Source: Leucogyrophana mollusca
Taxonomy: Eukaryota > Basidiomycota > Agaricomycetes > Boletales
Direction: 5' to 3'
Assembly: GCA_021014945.1 (NCBI GenBank)
Contig: MU266327.1
Coordinates: 310,001 to 374,000, forward strand
DNA length: 64,000 nt
Both the position numbers and the translations under genes were made by a program. The notes below the pieces were generated by a model. That model searched no databases. It had not been told where the DNA came from and saw only the letters and a program-made list of their open reading frames with translations. Of the stretch, positions 23,132 to 34,411 are shown one piece after another. The first letter of the stretch is position 1. Each line of letters starts with the position of its first letter.

Positions 23132-23917
23132 ATGCCTCCTAGCCCCTTTGTGCTCATCAGCCCGGGCTCACGCGGTCTGTCTCTTGCGTTAGTTCGCCAC
23201 TACCTGCGCACCACCGACTTCCCGGTGTACGCGACGCACCGCTCAGGAAAGCCGGACGCGCTGCGGGATGGCATCCTTGCTCCGCTAGCAGAGGTCGAGC
23301 GAGACAGGCTGAAGCTTATTCCCCTCGATCTCACTTCGGAGGAGAGCATCGCGTCGGCGGCTCAGACGCTGTCGCGGTCGCTCCCCAAGGACGGGGAACC
23401 ATACCTGCACACGGGGTTCTTCACGGGAGGGGTGCTCGTCCCCGAGAGACATCCCGCCGATCTGGACGCGTCTGAGCTGCAGCACACGTTCCAGATCAAC
23501 GTGATCTCGCACCTCCTCCTCATTAAGCACTTTTTGCGTTTCCTTCCCACCGCGAAACAGAAGCTGGAACTGTCTGCACCGGCCAAGTGGGTTCACGTTT
23601 CTGCCCGAGTTGGGTCGATCTCGGACAACAAGACGGGCGGCTGGTACTCGTATCGGGCATCAAAAGCGGCGTTGAACCAAGTCGTCAAGACGTTCGACTT
23701 GCAATTGCAGATGAAGAAGACACCTGCAATGTGTGTAGGCATGCATCCGGGGACGGTGAAGACAGAGCTGAGCCAAGGCTTTTGGAAGAGTGTCCCCGAG
23801 GAAAAGTTATTCACGCCAGAGTTTGCTGCAGAGAGACTTGCGAACGTTGTAGCAGGACTAGAGGCCGAGCAGCGGGGAAGGATCTGGGACTGGGCTGGGA
23901 AGGAAGTACGTCCGTGA
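23132..23917 (+). CDS. Short-chain dehydrogenase/reductase
   Basis: NAD(P)-dependent oxidoreductase of the SDR superfamily, closest in layout to the C-factor/carbonyl-reductase-like group. Single exon, 261 aa. The cofactor-binding loop is atypical (ISPGSRGLSLALVRHY in place of TGxxxGxG). The central NVISHLLLIKHFL matches the NNAG-downstream helix, HVSARVGSIS holds the catalytic Ser, and YSYRASKAALN the catalytic Tyr/Lys (YxxxK). MHPGTVKTEL is the usual segment after beta-6. The substrate is unknown. The absence of introns contrasts with its neighbours. Confidence 0.88.
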   Translation: MPPSPFVLISPGSRGLSLALVRHYLRTTDFPVYATHRSGKPDALRDGILAPLAEVERDRLKLIPLDLTSEESIASAAQTLSRSLPKDGEPYLHTGFFTGGVLVPERHPADLDASELQHTFQINVISHLLLIKHFLRFLPTAKQKLELSAPAKWVHVSARVGSISDNKTGGWYSYRASKAALNQVVKTFDLQLQMKKTPAMCVGMHPGTVKTELSQGFWKSVPEEKLFTPEFAAERLANVVAGLEAEQRGRIWDWAGKEVRP

Positions 23918-24161
23918 TTGCAGCAATAAAAAGAAAACCACCCGAGGGTGGTTGTTGCTCAGAGCAAGCTGAGAGCTGAAAAATTGGTAAAGCGACATTC
24001 GAGCGAGGGCAGCCCACGGAACGCCCTAGTAAAAGGCGAGGGCGTTGTTAGTTTGAGCTACCCTCTGTCGCTATTTCACTAAGCTATAAGTGGAAGCTTG
24101 CCCATGCGATTTTTGTATTCCGCTCAGCAAACGGGTAAGCCTGCTCTTGCCTTCTTCGTCC

Positions 24162-26065
24162 ATGTCCTCCTCCTCCGCCTCCATGGCAGACGAAGCAGCC
24201 GTATCCTCAAAGATTCATGACCTGTTCACCGCAGGAAAGATATCAACCCCAGCGAGTGCGATGGACCTCCTCGTCGCACTCATAACATCCTCGCCATCAC
24301 TGGGCCTCAGACTGACAGACCTACCGCGCCTCGAGTCCATACTCGAGAGCCTGTCTGCCCGCTGGGAGCATGGCATTATATCTCTGTCGCGGCAGGACGG
24401 CGAGCTGTCCATCATGGATGTATACCTCGGCGGCTCCGGTGCCCTGGATTCGACAAACCCGCGGAAGCGAAAGCGCCCTCCAATCGACGAAGATGCCGAC
24501 TCTGCTGCGGGCGACGAGCCAGATGATCGCTCTTCGCGCGGTGCCAGTGCTTCACCAGCCCCATCTACCACCCCGCTAGGCAGTCTCAGCAAGGAACTCA
24601 AGGAAGTATACACCATCCTCCAGAAGAGCACTGCCAAGGGTCGTCTGTTGGCCGAACGTGTACGTCTCCAACTTCTCGCGCTCACATACGTATCTAAACC
24701 ATCTCAGTTCCACTCCGTCAATGGCAGCTTCGAGCCCATATGCGCAAACATCACCAAGGACGACTGTGCAAAAGCACGCCGAGCAGCGGGCCCTCTTATG
24801 CCTGGACAACCACCCATATGCGATCGCGTACATTTCAGACCCCTTGTGCGCGCACACACGGACCCTACCCTAGGTCACTGCTCCTACCTCAACACCTGCT
24901 ACTCAGAGCCTACGTACGCCCAGTCACCTTCGATACCTCCCTTCCCATCAGGGAGCGCTACCCGCGTATCTCTTCCCTCTGGACTTGGTGCAGGTGGAAG
25001 GGGCAAGGAGAAGGCCCCTTGTCGGTACCTGCACTTTGAGATAGACTGGGATGAACGGGATGCCCCACCCCCTGGAACTGATTCTGGGTGGAAGGACAAG
25101 CAGCAGGTAATAAGAAAGCCATTCAAACTCGATATTGGCATGGGCCCGAATGGCAAGGACATGCAAATGGTACGCGCCACGAATGGAATACTACATCGCG
25201 TCTGTTCTAACCCACCACAGCTGCCTCCACAATGGCTCAACTGCGACCTCCGCCGATTCGACTACTCCGTCCTGGGCAAGTTCCACGTCATAATGGCCGA
25301 TCCCCCATGGGACATCCACATGAGTGTACGTCTCCTGTCCTCACAACGCGCCTCCTGCGTTGACTCCCACGATGTATGTAGCTGCCGTACGGAACAATGA
25401 CGGACGACGAGATGCGCGCGATGCCCATCCCGACACTGCAGGACGAAGGGCTGCTCTTTCTCTGGGTGACAGGCCGCGCGATGGAAGTCGGCCGCGAATG
25501 CCTCCGCGTATGGGGGTACACCCGTGTCGACGAAGTCGTCTGGGTGAAGACAAACCAGGTACACTCCCTCCCTCCCTCTTCCCTCCTCCCTCTCCCCAAC
25601 TCACCCGCCCACAGCTCCAGCGCGTCATCCGCACGGGACGCACAGGCCACTGGCTCAACCACACCAAAGAGCACATGCTCGTCGGCGTGAAGACGCACAC
25701 GGACGACGCCGGGAACCTCAAGTTCCCCGCGTGGGCGAACCGCGGGCTCGATACGGACGTGATCGTGAGCGAGGTGCGCGAGACGAGCAGGAAGCCGGAT
25801 GAGGTGTATGGGCTTATCGAGCGGATGTGTCCCGGTGGGCGGAAGATTGAGATTTTCGGGAGGAAGCATAATACGCGGCCGGGGTGAGTGGGGTTGTGGT
25901 TGTTTGTGAGGGATGGTGCTGATGGTGGGCGGCTTGCTTAGGTGGCTAACGCTGGGGAACCAACTTGGCGCGGACCAGATTTACGAAGAGGACCTTGCTG
26001 CGAGGATTCAAGCTCGGTACCCCGAGCGGTTTGGTAACGTCTCGGGTGTATCGATGCAACAGTAG
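24162..26065 (+). CDS. IME4: mRNA N6-adenosine methyltransferase catalytic subunit (METTL3/Ime4)
   Basis: MT-A70 family enzyme that methylates adenosine in mRNA using S-adenosylmethionine. Model: join(24162..24659, 24708..25169, 25221..25325, 25382..25558, 25615..25883, 25942..26065), 544 aa. The catalytic DPPW motif is present ([10 protein letters not shown], residues ~347-350), followed after splicing by [51 protein letters not shown] and [20 protein letters not shown], the whole MT-A70 core. A Cys/His-rich segment ([24 protein letters not shown]) precedes it and corresponds to the METTL3 zinc fingers, here split by a Ser/Pro-rich insert. Introns 24660..24707 and 25170..25220 are multiples of three without stops but interrupt conserved sequence. 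A second ATG at 24183 is an alternative start. Confidence 0.93.
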
Positions 26066-26264
26066 AGACCGAGCGTTATTTTGAGCTCATCGCACCCATC
26101 GTGTATCTCCGACTCGTGCCCAAGAAACTGTATCCAGTAAATAATTGCTCCGATGTATTGTTGGCAACAACAGGAAGATATAATATATGGTGTATGCGGA
26201 ATCTCTAGCGAGTACAACAGATGTTCCCTGAAAAACCCGAGTATAAAGTTGTGGTGCTTGGAGA

Positions 26265-27876
26265 TTAGTTTGGGACAGGCTGCTTGGGCGGGCGGTCCAG
26301 CTCCTTGACGAGGAGGTCGTTCACGGCTTTGGGGTTATCGAGGTAGACTGTGCAGAGATCAGCATGGAACTTGTTTAGGTGGCGAGGGAAACGTACCATG
26401 GTGCCCGGCGTGTGGGATAACGTACATCCGCCCTTGTTCGTTGCCTGCCTTTCGAAGCTTGTCTACGGATTTTGACCCGCCTTCTGGATCCATCCAATCG
26501 TGGTCGCCGTCTACAGGGGACTGCGGTGAAGATATGTTTGTGGATGGTGATGGATGGGAACGTACAAACAAAGGTTATTGGGATCTTGAGAGCGTCCACG
26601 CGATCTACGAGGGGCATGCGAGCGTGTGCACCCGGTGCAAGGATGTGTGCTATATGCGCATTAAGTAGGCGTCGGACGGCGGGTGTAATGGAATCGTACA
26701 TATGCAATATTCGCCGGATCCCTTCGCAAGCGTGATATTGAGAATGTAGTCGTGCATATCTCTCGTCTCGTCCTCTGTGAGACCAGAGAACCGACGGCTC
26801 GAGTACTGCAGGGGTGCGCATCAGACTGGTAAACCCCCCAGCCAGGGATCAGCACGGACCTTGCCAACCAACATGGGACCCCAGAAAACGGACGACCGCA
26901 CCACCTGGAATGGGCTCCATCCTTCCTCCCACAGGTACGTGAACAGCCTCCTGGTCTTGGACTCCTGCTTCTTCTGTGCCTTCTGCTCCTCCCGTATGCG
27001 TTTGACGTCTCCCTTGGACGCGGGCGCCGCCGAGTCGCTAACTGTACTGCTCGCATCGCCCTTATCGGTTACCTCCCTAGACGGCATGGTCAAGTTGTTC
27101 GGGTCCTGGGGAACACCAGCAGGCGAGAGCAGAATAAGCTTGTTCACGCGCGTCGGATGGCGCAGCGCATATGCCACGCTGAAGTACGCCCCGAGCGAAT
27201 GCCCGATAAGGGTCATCTTATCCAGGCCCATCTTGTCCCTCCACTCCTCGAGGGAGTCGACAAAGAACGACTCGGCTTCGTTCACGCGCCCGGGGATGTC
27301 GTCCCGCTTGGCTTTCACGCTGAACGGTACGCGCGCGGAGCGGCCCATGCCGAGCCAGTCGAGGGCGTAGACGTCTGTGCCGCGGTGGCCCGCCCACTTG
27401 GCGAGGGCGGGGAAGTTGCGGAAGAAGAACCCGAGGCCGGCGCCGTACCCGTGGAGGACGACCGCAGGGGGTGGGGCGGTAGGAGAGGGAGACGTGGACT
27501 TGATGGAGAGGGAGTTTAGGTAGTGGCGGGGGGTAGAGAGGTCGATGCGTTCGCTGCGTGCGATGACTGGGCTATCGGACGTTGCCGCTGACTCCATCTT
27601 TTCTGGGACGAAGAAGGGGAGACGCCTGTGTTTGAATGTTGGCGGATGGATAATCGGCGGATTAGGGTGCGCTGTACATACCTGAGCAGGCGCTCTTCGG
27701 CAGCGGCGCCCTGTTTCTCGCCAGATGCCCACCTATCGCGTGAGATCAGCTCAGTGCATGTCAACGATCGCAGCAAGCACAGACCATGATCGCAAGCTCG
27801 CTGTGAACGTTACGGGGATCTCTCGTGCTGGAGGAAGGGGAAGGAAGGGAGAAGAATTAGCAGCTGAGGCCGACAT
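26265..27876 (-). CDS. ABHD4/5-CLD1-type alpha/beta hydrolase
   Basis: Lipid-acting hydrolase related to ABHD4/ABHD5 and yeast cardiolipin phospholipase Cld1. Model: complement(join(26265..26347, 26397..26510, 26566..26649, 26700..26805, 26860..27625, 27682..27732, 27785..27876)), 431 aa. The sequence shows SLRSWWASGEKQ, LLRRLPFFVPEK, VVLHGYGAGLGFFFRN (HG oxyanion loop), DWLGMGRS, the nucleophile GHSLGAYFSVAYAL, HPTRVNKLILLSPAGVP, TRDMHDYILNI, HILAPGAHARMPLVDR, YGDHDWMDPEGG (catalytic Asp) and HAGHHVYLDNP (catalytic His). The serine nucleophile is present, so it should be catalytic, unlike mammalian ABHD5. Introns are 49-56 bp; two donors are unusual (GTCCGT at 26859, GTCTGT at 27784). Whether it acts on cardiolipin or other lipids cannot be told from sequence. 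Confidence 0.9.
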
Positions 27877-28171
27877 CGCTGCCGTCGTGGTTCTGCGGAG
27901 GACGTAAAGGGCGGAAATTCTGGGGGATATAGAGGTTAATGGGAAAGGAAGGAATTATAGAGCTTACTGACCCGACCTGCCTGCCTTTGTATGAGCGGGC
28001 GACGAGTCGTGTGCCGTGCCGACGCAGCATCCCGTGCCGAAGCAACGCAACGTGCATGCCGACCCGCACAGTCACGTGATACTATCCGCGGACCTCGTGG
28101 ACCTCGTGGACCTGGACCTCACTCCGCTGTGGCTGCGCTATCTTTCTTCAACTTCGAACGACGAGGAAGTC
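27877..28171. promoter_or_regulatory. Divergent promoter between the ABHD gene and CWC21
   Basis: Start codons on opposite strands are 295 bp apart. The segment contains a GGACCTCGT tandem repeat near 28089-28108. No TATA box is evident. Confidence 0.4.
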
Positions 28172-29543
28172 ATGTACAACGGAATTGGTCTTACAACGCC
28201 AAGGGGGAGGTACGTCCTGGTTCAGTCTCGCGTGGAGTGACTCCTGATAGTGTCTTCGTAGTGGCACCAATGGCTACGTCCTTCGCAACATGGCGACGTT
28301 GCGGGTGCACGAAACAGCTGCAGAACGAGCTGCAGCTTGGGACGTAGCTCCACCCAAGCACAGGGAACCTGATGAAGCTATTCTTGAACACGAGCAAAAA
28401 CGAAAAGTGGAGGTAAAATGTTTGGAGTTGCAGCTCCAGCTCGAAGACGAGGGGTACGTCCATCAATTCAATTTGGTGCTGTGGTGCTCAGGCTGACCGA
28501 CTGGCGACAGCGTCGACGAAGAAAAAATTGAGGAGCAGGTCAACGAGCTGCGCACGAAACTCAACGCGAATCTCGCAGCCCTTGCACCCTCTGCGAAATC
28601 CCTCAAGGCTTCCGACACACACGGCATCGCTGCCGCCAAAAAGGCTGAGTTGAGCAAGATGGCGCGTGCACTGGGCACACGGAGCAACTACACGGAAGGA
28701 GACGCATTTGACCGCGAAAAGCAGGAGGAAAATAGGGTACGCAGGCTTGCAGAGCGTGAGGAAAGGGATAGGAAACGCGAAGAAGACCGTGCTAGGATGG
28801 AGGAACAGAAGCGGAAGTGGGAGGAGGAAAAAAGGGAACGGGATCGGTTGAGGCGGAGGGAGGAGGACAGGGCAAGGAAGGAGAGGGAGGAGACGGATTA
28901 CAAGAGGAAAGATAGGATGCCTCCACCCCCGCTCCCCGCGCACAGGGATAGGGACTTCCGAGGGGGAAATCGCGATCGAAGGAGCCGTAGCCCTCGCAGA
29001 CCTTCCCCTCCACGAAGAGATGTTCGTCGCCGCCGGTCTCCCTCCCCGTACTCGCGTTCTCGATCACCTCCGCCTCGTCGTCGCTCTCTCCCCCCCAGGT
29101 CCAGGTCACGCTCCCCTCCAGCTCGGTACCAGCGCTCCGGCTCTCCAGCCCCGCCATCCCGACGTTCGCCCCCTCCCACACCTCCTCATCGCACTCGCGA
29201 GCGCTCAGAGTCGCCTCCCCGCCGTGGCAGCCTTCGTGATCGCTCGGCGTCACCTCCTCGCCGGACCCGCGATCGTTCGGCGTCACCTCCCCGCCGTGGT
29301 CGTGATCGCTCGGTGTCCCCTCCTCGCCGTCCTCGTGATCGCTCGGATTCCCCACCCGCACGCCGCTCGGCCTCTCCCCCACGTAGGGCTCGCGACCGTT
29401 CGGATTCGCCTCCCCCGAGGCGCGGGCGTGACATGTCAGACTCTCCCCCTCCCCGCGACAGAAAAACTTCTCGCTCGGCCTCGACAGGATCGTCGATGTC
29501 AGTCAGCTCAAGACGGACGAGGTCAAGTGGTCGAAGCGATTGA
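28172..29543 (+). CDS. CWC21: Spliceosome-associated cwf21/SRRM2-type SR protein
   Basis: Nuclear protein of the activated spliceosome; Cwc21/SRRM2 contacts Prp8 and Snu114. Model: join(28172..28209, 28262..28453, 28511..29543), 420 aa. The conserved N-terminus MYNGIGLTTPRGSGTNGYV appears after splicing of 28210..28261. The cwf21 helix follows (PPKHREPDEAILEHEQKRK, ending LEDEGVDEEKIEEQV). Residues ~190-250 form a long charged coiled coil of Arg/Glu. The last ~170 residues are RS-rich with a degenerate 8-12 residue repeat built on SPPRR-RDRS. The RS domain is short compared with vertebrate SRRM2 but long for yeast Cwc21, which lacks most of it. Confidence 0.92.
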
Positions 29544-29985
29544 TTGATTGGTTTATTCGGTATCTGTTTAGCATGTATGTTTTGCTGGTTCATTGTTTCT
29601 GTTCATGTACGAGTACAAATAAAGGACGAGGTGCCTTGTGCTGATCCTTTTGCTACTGTCTCGTGTCACCGGGCTTCCTTGCCTGGTTTGCAATCAGCTA
29701 CTTTAGATTGGATGGATTGATGAGCGTCTCTTGACCATATAAGAGCAGCTACAGGAGCTGCCTGTACCGATTGATTGGTACTTGCAGCGGCGGCCAGTGA
29801 TGTTCCTGTGGTTTGTTGAATTCTGCTTGCTGTGACTGCTGACCCTGACTCGAGCCTGTCGCATAAATTGAGCTTAGAGCAAGGCTGCTGCGACCCGGAC
29901 TATAAACCGATTTCATCCCCGTCAAATTTCTTTTCCTCCATACTAACACCTCGTAGTCCTGCATACGAGACATTCACTGTCTGCG
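29544..29985. other. Intergenic between CWC21 and ARG8
   Basis: No gene is seen. It likely holds the CWC21 3' untranslated region and the ARG8 promoter. Confidence 0.45.
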
Positions 29986-31656
29986 ATGCGACCAGCTCTT
30001 TTAACGCGCCTCTCCAGTCCCGTCGCGGCATCCCGGGTTCGTCTCCTCGCCAAAAGTTCTGGGATCCGATATGCATCGTCGGTGCGTTGGATTTTTTTTT
30101 TTTAATTCGGGGGTACAGGATCTCTAACATACAACACAGACCCTCCCAACGTCCCCTAGCACGCGCTATCTCGAACCAACGCATAACTTCTCCCCCTCGT
30201 CCCAATCTCCAGAAACCGCAACTGCACTCTCCCTAGGCGAACAATATATACTTCCAGTCTATGCCCGTCCGCCATTTGTCCTCTCGCATGGGCGCGGCAG
30301 CTGGGTATGGGACACTGACGGACGCAAGTATCTCGACTTCAGCGCGGGTATTGCTGTCAATGCATTGGGGCATGCAGATCCGGGCGTGCTTGAGGTAGCT
30401 GCTACGCTATTTTTGCGAGAGGCTGGAGTACTGATATAGAACTGCAGACGATGCGAACCCAAGCCTCGACCCTCCTCCATACTTCCAACGTGTATCACAA
30501 CACGCGGGCACCACAACTTGCCGAGCTCTTGGTGACCCTCACCCAACAAGAAGGCGGGCTGGGATATGCCCCGGGGTCCACGTCCCCTTCCGCCAAGGTG
30601 TTCTTTGCGAACTCGGGGACGGAGGCGAATGAAGGTGCTTTGAAGATCGCGCGTAAAGTCGGAAAGGATCGATGGGCGGCATCCACAGGGGGCAAAGCAG
30701 ATGACCCATCATGCCCCAAGATTCGCATCGCATGCTTCAAGAACTCTTTCCACGGGCGAAGCATGGGTGCACTGAGCGTGACCTCGACGGAAAAGTACCA
30801 AGCCCCATTCCGCCCCTTGCTGCCGGGTGTGGATGTGGGGACACTGAATGACTATGCGGGCATTAACGGGCTTGTGGGAGGGGACACGTGCGTGGTGATC
30901 GTCGAGCCTGTGCAAGGCGAGGGTGGGATCCATGATGCCGAGGAGGGGTGGTTAAGGGCACTGAGGAAGCGATGTGATGAAGTAGGCGCAGTGCTGATAT
31001 TCGATGAGATTCAGGTATGCATCGCACACCGAAGCGTGGGTGTGAGATTGATTTATTTGAATAGTGCGGGCTATACAGAACAGGATCGCTCTGGGCCCAC
31101 TCGAAGCTGCCTGTGGATTGCCATCCGGACATGGTGACGATGGCAAAACCACTGGCGAATGGATACCCCATTGGAGCAGTGCTGCTGCGCAATAACATCG
31201 CGTCCGTGATGACAGCAGGTACGGAGATCACGGGCTCGAGCTCACATTGACGCTGACGCGATGACAGGTACCCACGGGACGACATTTGGGGGGTCGCCAA
31301 TGGCATGTGCGGTAGGACACCACGTCCTGTCGCGGCTGAGCTCACGGTCGTTCGTCGGACATATCGAGGAGATAAGTGGGTATTTAGGAGAGCGACTTGC
31401 TCTTTTACCGAAGTGGTTCCCTGGGATTCTTGAGCCGACAGTGCGGGGAAGGGGGCTGATACGTGGCCTTGGATTCAAGGACGGGTCACAAGCCGGGGAA
31501 GTTGTTCGGATGGCTCGGGAGAGGGGGGTGTTCGTGCTGACTGCGGGCAAGGATGCGGTGAGGCTTGTCCCATCGCTGATTATTGAGAAGGAGGAGGTGG
31601 ACTTTGCGGTGGATGTCCTTGAGGGATGCCTGTCGTCCGTTCCATCGGCTGCCTAA
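29986..31656 (+). CDS. ARG8: Acetylornithine aminotransferase, mitochondrial
   Basis: PLP enzyme converting N-acetylglutamate semialdehyde to N-acetylornithine in arginine synthesis. Model: join(29986..30081, 30140..30394, 30448..31014, 31065..31218, 31268..31656), 486 aa. Exon 1 encodes a basic, Ser-rich presequence (MRPALLTRLSSPVAASRVRL) typical of mitochondrial import. Class III aminotransferase landmarks: GRGSWVWDTDGRKYLDFSAG, VFFANSGTEANEGALKIAR, SFHGRSMGAL, IVEPVQGEGG, VLIFDEIQCGLYRTG (joined over intron 31015..31064) and the PLP lysine in MAKPLANGYPIGA. GTHGTTFGGSP spans intron 31219..31267. The first intron contains a T-run of about 13. It lies just upstream of HEM1 on the same strand. 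Confidence 0.94.
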
Positions 31657-31870
31657 TTGGGATATCTGATACATTGCATCTGACCGGACACCTCCCGAAT
31701 CACCGGGCATTCTTAGTCTCCATTCGGCATGTAAACCTAAATGTATTCCGGCGCTGGCCCTCGGGAATAGATGGCACGTGACCCCTAGCCAATCGGAACG
31801 GTCGCAAATAAATAGGATATAATCTGACGAGTTTTCATTTCGTTTGCATTTCTCTCCCGTCGACTCAGCA

Positions 31871-34069
31871 ATGGAAAAGCTATCCTCGCTTTCGCGCTTC
31901 AAGAACTCCTGCCCCTTCTTGGGCAGGACGAAGACTTCAACTCTTCGTACGCTCACAACTTCGTCCTCTCCCCGTTTCCCCTCGCTGTCCCAGCTCACCG
32001 AGAGGGCAACGGGATGCCCCATCATGGGCCCAGCTCTTGCTCTCCGCTCAAACCAGATCGCCAGCGGCTACGCTAGCCTCGCAGGCCAGGCAGACGTACA
32101 GAAGATTCATCACTCAAAGGGTATTTACCCCGGCGCTAACCCCACAGAGGCAGACATCGCGAAATGTCCCCATGCCTCCGCTGCTCGGGCTGCTGCTCGC
32201 ATGGCAGACGAGCTTACCGCGGCTTCTACCAAACCTGCTGAGAAGGCTGCCAGCCCTGCTGAGACAGTAGCCGCTGCTGGCTGCCCCTTCCACAAGGCCG
32301 CTGCGACCGCAGAGTCAAAGGTTCCCCCCAAAGAAACGGTACAAGCTGCCAAGGAGACTCCCGTGATTGATGCACCCAGTGCATTCAGCTACGACAGCTT
32401 TTACACCGCTGAGCTCGATAAAAAACGCAAGGATCACTCCTATCGCTACTTCAACAACATAAATAGGCTCGCCGCAAAGTTCCCCGTTGCTCACACGGCG
32501 AGTGTCAAAGAACATGTCCAGGTTTGGTGTGCAAACGACTACCTCGGCATGGGTAACAACCCTGTAGTCTTAGAGACCATGCAGTACGTTCTTCTTGATC
32601 TTCTCGATCGTGAGACTTTCTCACTCCCTTTCTCTCATAGCCGGGCTCTTGACAAGTATGGGGCCGGTGCAGGCGGAACAAGAAACATCGCCGGGAATAG
32701 TGCAATGCATCTTGCACTGGAGCGTGAGCTTGCTTCCCTCCACCGTAAACCCGCGGCACTTCTATTCTCCTCCTGCTACGTTGCCAATGATGCAACGCTT
32801 TCCACACTTGGCTCTAAGCTCCCTGGTTGCGTCTATTTCTCCGACGCCTCCAATCATGCTTCCATGATCCAAGGTATCCGTCACTCGGGTGCAAAGAAGG
32901 TCATATTCAAGCACAATGATCTTGAAGACCTCGAGGCCAAGCTCGCCATGTGGCCTCGCGAGACACCCAAGATCATCGCATTCGAGAGTGTCTACTCTAT
33001 GTGCGGGAGCATCGGGCCCATTGCGGAGATCTGTGATTTGGCGAAAAAGTATGGCGCGTTAACGTTTTTGGACGAGGTGCACGCCGTCGGGCTCTACGGA
33101 CCGCGCGGTGCGGGCGTAGCAGAGCACCTAGACTTTGAGGCCCACAAGAAGGCGGGAGAAAGCCTTGAACCTGTCAAGGAGAGCATTATGGATCGCGTAG
33201 ACATGATCACTGGTACTCTCGGCAAGGCATACGGAACAGTCGGCGGGTACGTCGCTGGCTCGGCAGACTTCATTGATATGATCAGGTCCTACGCTCCCGG
33301 CTTCATATTCACTACCTCCCTCCCGCCCTCCACTGCCGCTGGTGCGCGCGCTTCTGTGATTTATCAGAAGCACCACGCTGGCGACCGCGCGCTCAAACAG
33401 GTGAACGTCCGTACTGTCAAATCCCGTCTCGCAGCACTCGATATCCCCGTCGTTCCCGGCCCATCGCACATCGTACCCGTTCTCGTAGGTGACGCGGGTC
33501 TGGCGAAGAAAGCGAGCGACAAGCTTTTGGGAGAACACGGCATATACGTCCAGAGCATCAACTTCCCCACTGTCGCGGTGGGCGAAGAACGTCTCAGGGT
33601 CACGGTCACACCCCGGCACACGGCAGAGCAAATCGACGGGCTTGTCAAAGCTCTCGACAAGGTCTTCAGTGAACTCGGAATTAATCGCGTGCGGGACTGG
33701 GCCGCCCTCGGTGGTCGTGCGTCTGTTGGCGTTGGCCTTGAGGACGTCACGCCGATTTGGACAGACGAGCAGATTGCAACGGCAGGGAACGTTAAGACCC
33801 TGAGGGATGGTGAACAGGCGGTCATCGATGAGAAGGCTGTGGAGGTGGTGAGGGGGGCGTTCGAGGAGCTGTTGGGTCGTGTTGGGTCAGGAGAGTTGAC
33901 AATGGAGGAGAAGAAGGTGAAGCTGAGGGTCGAGAAGGTCGAGAGGGCCTTGCTGGAGGGTGCGATGAACCTTGCTGCCGAGGCGTTGCCCAAGAGGAAG
34001 GGATATGTAGGCGCAGCTGTGGAGGGCATTAAGGTGCCTGTTGCGTCTACTGTTACCGTCTCTGCCTGA
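31871..34069 (+). CDS. HEM1: 5-aminolevulinate synthase, mitochondrial
   Basis: First enzyme of heme synthesis in fungi: glycine plus succinyl-CoA to 5-aminolevulinate, PLP-dependent. Single exon, 732 aa; the ATG at 31871 is the first in frame. The N-terminal ~180 residues form a presequence and linker that carry four Cys-Pro heme regulatory motifs (NSCPFLG C14, TGCPIMG C49, AKCPHAS C99, AGCPFHK C138). The catalytic core shows [75 protein letters not shown] and the PLP lysine in [13 protein letters not shown]. The C-terminus has a ~100-residue tail beyond the core with charged helices. A TA-rich element (AAATAAATAGGATATAAT) lies at about 31804-31821. Confidence 0.95.
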   Translation: MEKLSSLSRFKNSCPFLGRTKTSTLRTLTTSSSPRFPSLSQLTERATGCPIMGPALALRSNQIASGYASLAGQADVQKIHHSKGIYPGANPTEADIAKCPHASAARAAARMADELTAASTKPAEKAASPAETVAAAGCPFHKAAATAESKVPPKETVQAAKETPVIDAPSAFSYDSFYTAELDKKRKDHSYRYFNNINRLAAKFPVAHTASVKEHVQVWCANDYLGMGNNPVVLETMQYVLLDLLDRETFSLPFSHSRALDKYGAGAGGTRNIAGNSAMHLALERELASLHRKPAALLFSSCYVANDATLSTLGSKLPGCVYFSDASNHASMIQGIRHSGAKKVIFKHNDLEDLEAKLAMWPRETPKIIAFESVYSMCGSIGPIAEICDLAKKYGALTFLDEVHAVGLYGPRGAGVAEHLDFEAHKKAGESLEPVKESIMDRVDMITGTLGKAYGTVGGYVAGSADFIDMIRSYAPGFIFTTSLPPSTAAGARASVIYQKHHAGDRALKQVNVRTVKSRLAALDIPVVPGPSHIVPVLVGDAGLAKKASDKLLGEHGIYVQSINFPTVAVGEERLRVTVTPRHTAEQIDGLVKALDKVFSELGINRVRDWAALGGRASVGVGLEDVTPIWTDEQIATAGNVKTLRDGEQAVIDEKAVEVVRGAFEELLGRVGSGELTMEEKKVKLRVEKVERALLEGAMNLAAEALPKRKGYVGAAVEGIKVPVASTVTVSA

Positions 34070-34411
34070 GTTGTCCTTGCTGCTTATTCGAATTCGTGTA
34101 CCTCTTGCTTGTATGCCCAAAGGAATGTGTGTTGCCCACTATCGTCGCCCGAAATCTGGAATCCCGACGTGTTGGTGAGCTCAGGCTACTTTTAAGTTTT
34201 CTAGCTTGGGCAGACCGATGTCGAGATACATTTAGATTGGGCGAGAAGTCTTTGTTGAAAAGAGGAAAACTTGGCATCTAGCGTCTTGGTAAAAGTGGTA
34301 AAAGGAAATGATAAAAACGCGTCTACTTGGTCTACTTGTGTGAAGGAAAAAACCATCAAAAAATCTAGGAAGCGAAGGGGGTGTACACTGTATATCTATT
34401 TGTCGACCGCC
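34070..34411. other. HEM1 3' region and left end of repeat unit A1
   Basis: No gene is seen. From about 34205 the sequence is similar to DNA beside the other two F-box copies (39.79 and 44.88 kb), marking the left edge of a duplicated segment. Confidence 0.6.

Noticed and set aside
26359..26821. Minus-strand frames of the hydrolase 3' region as a separate gene
   Set aside because: Their pieces are exons 4-6 of the ABHD-type hydrolase read through introns.
28089..28108. Short GGACCTCGT repeat as a regulatory element
   Set aside because: Only two to three units occur; there is no evidence beyond the repeat itself.
29020..29547. 175-codon plus frame inside CWC21
   Set aside because: It is the +1 shadow of the RS-repeat coding sequence.
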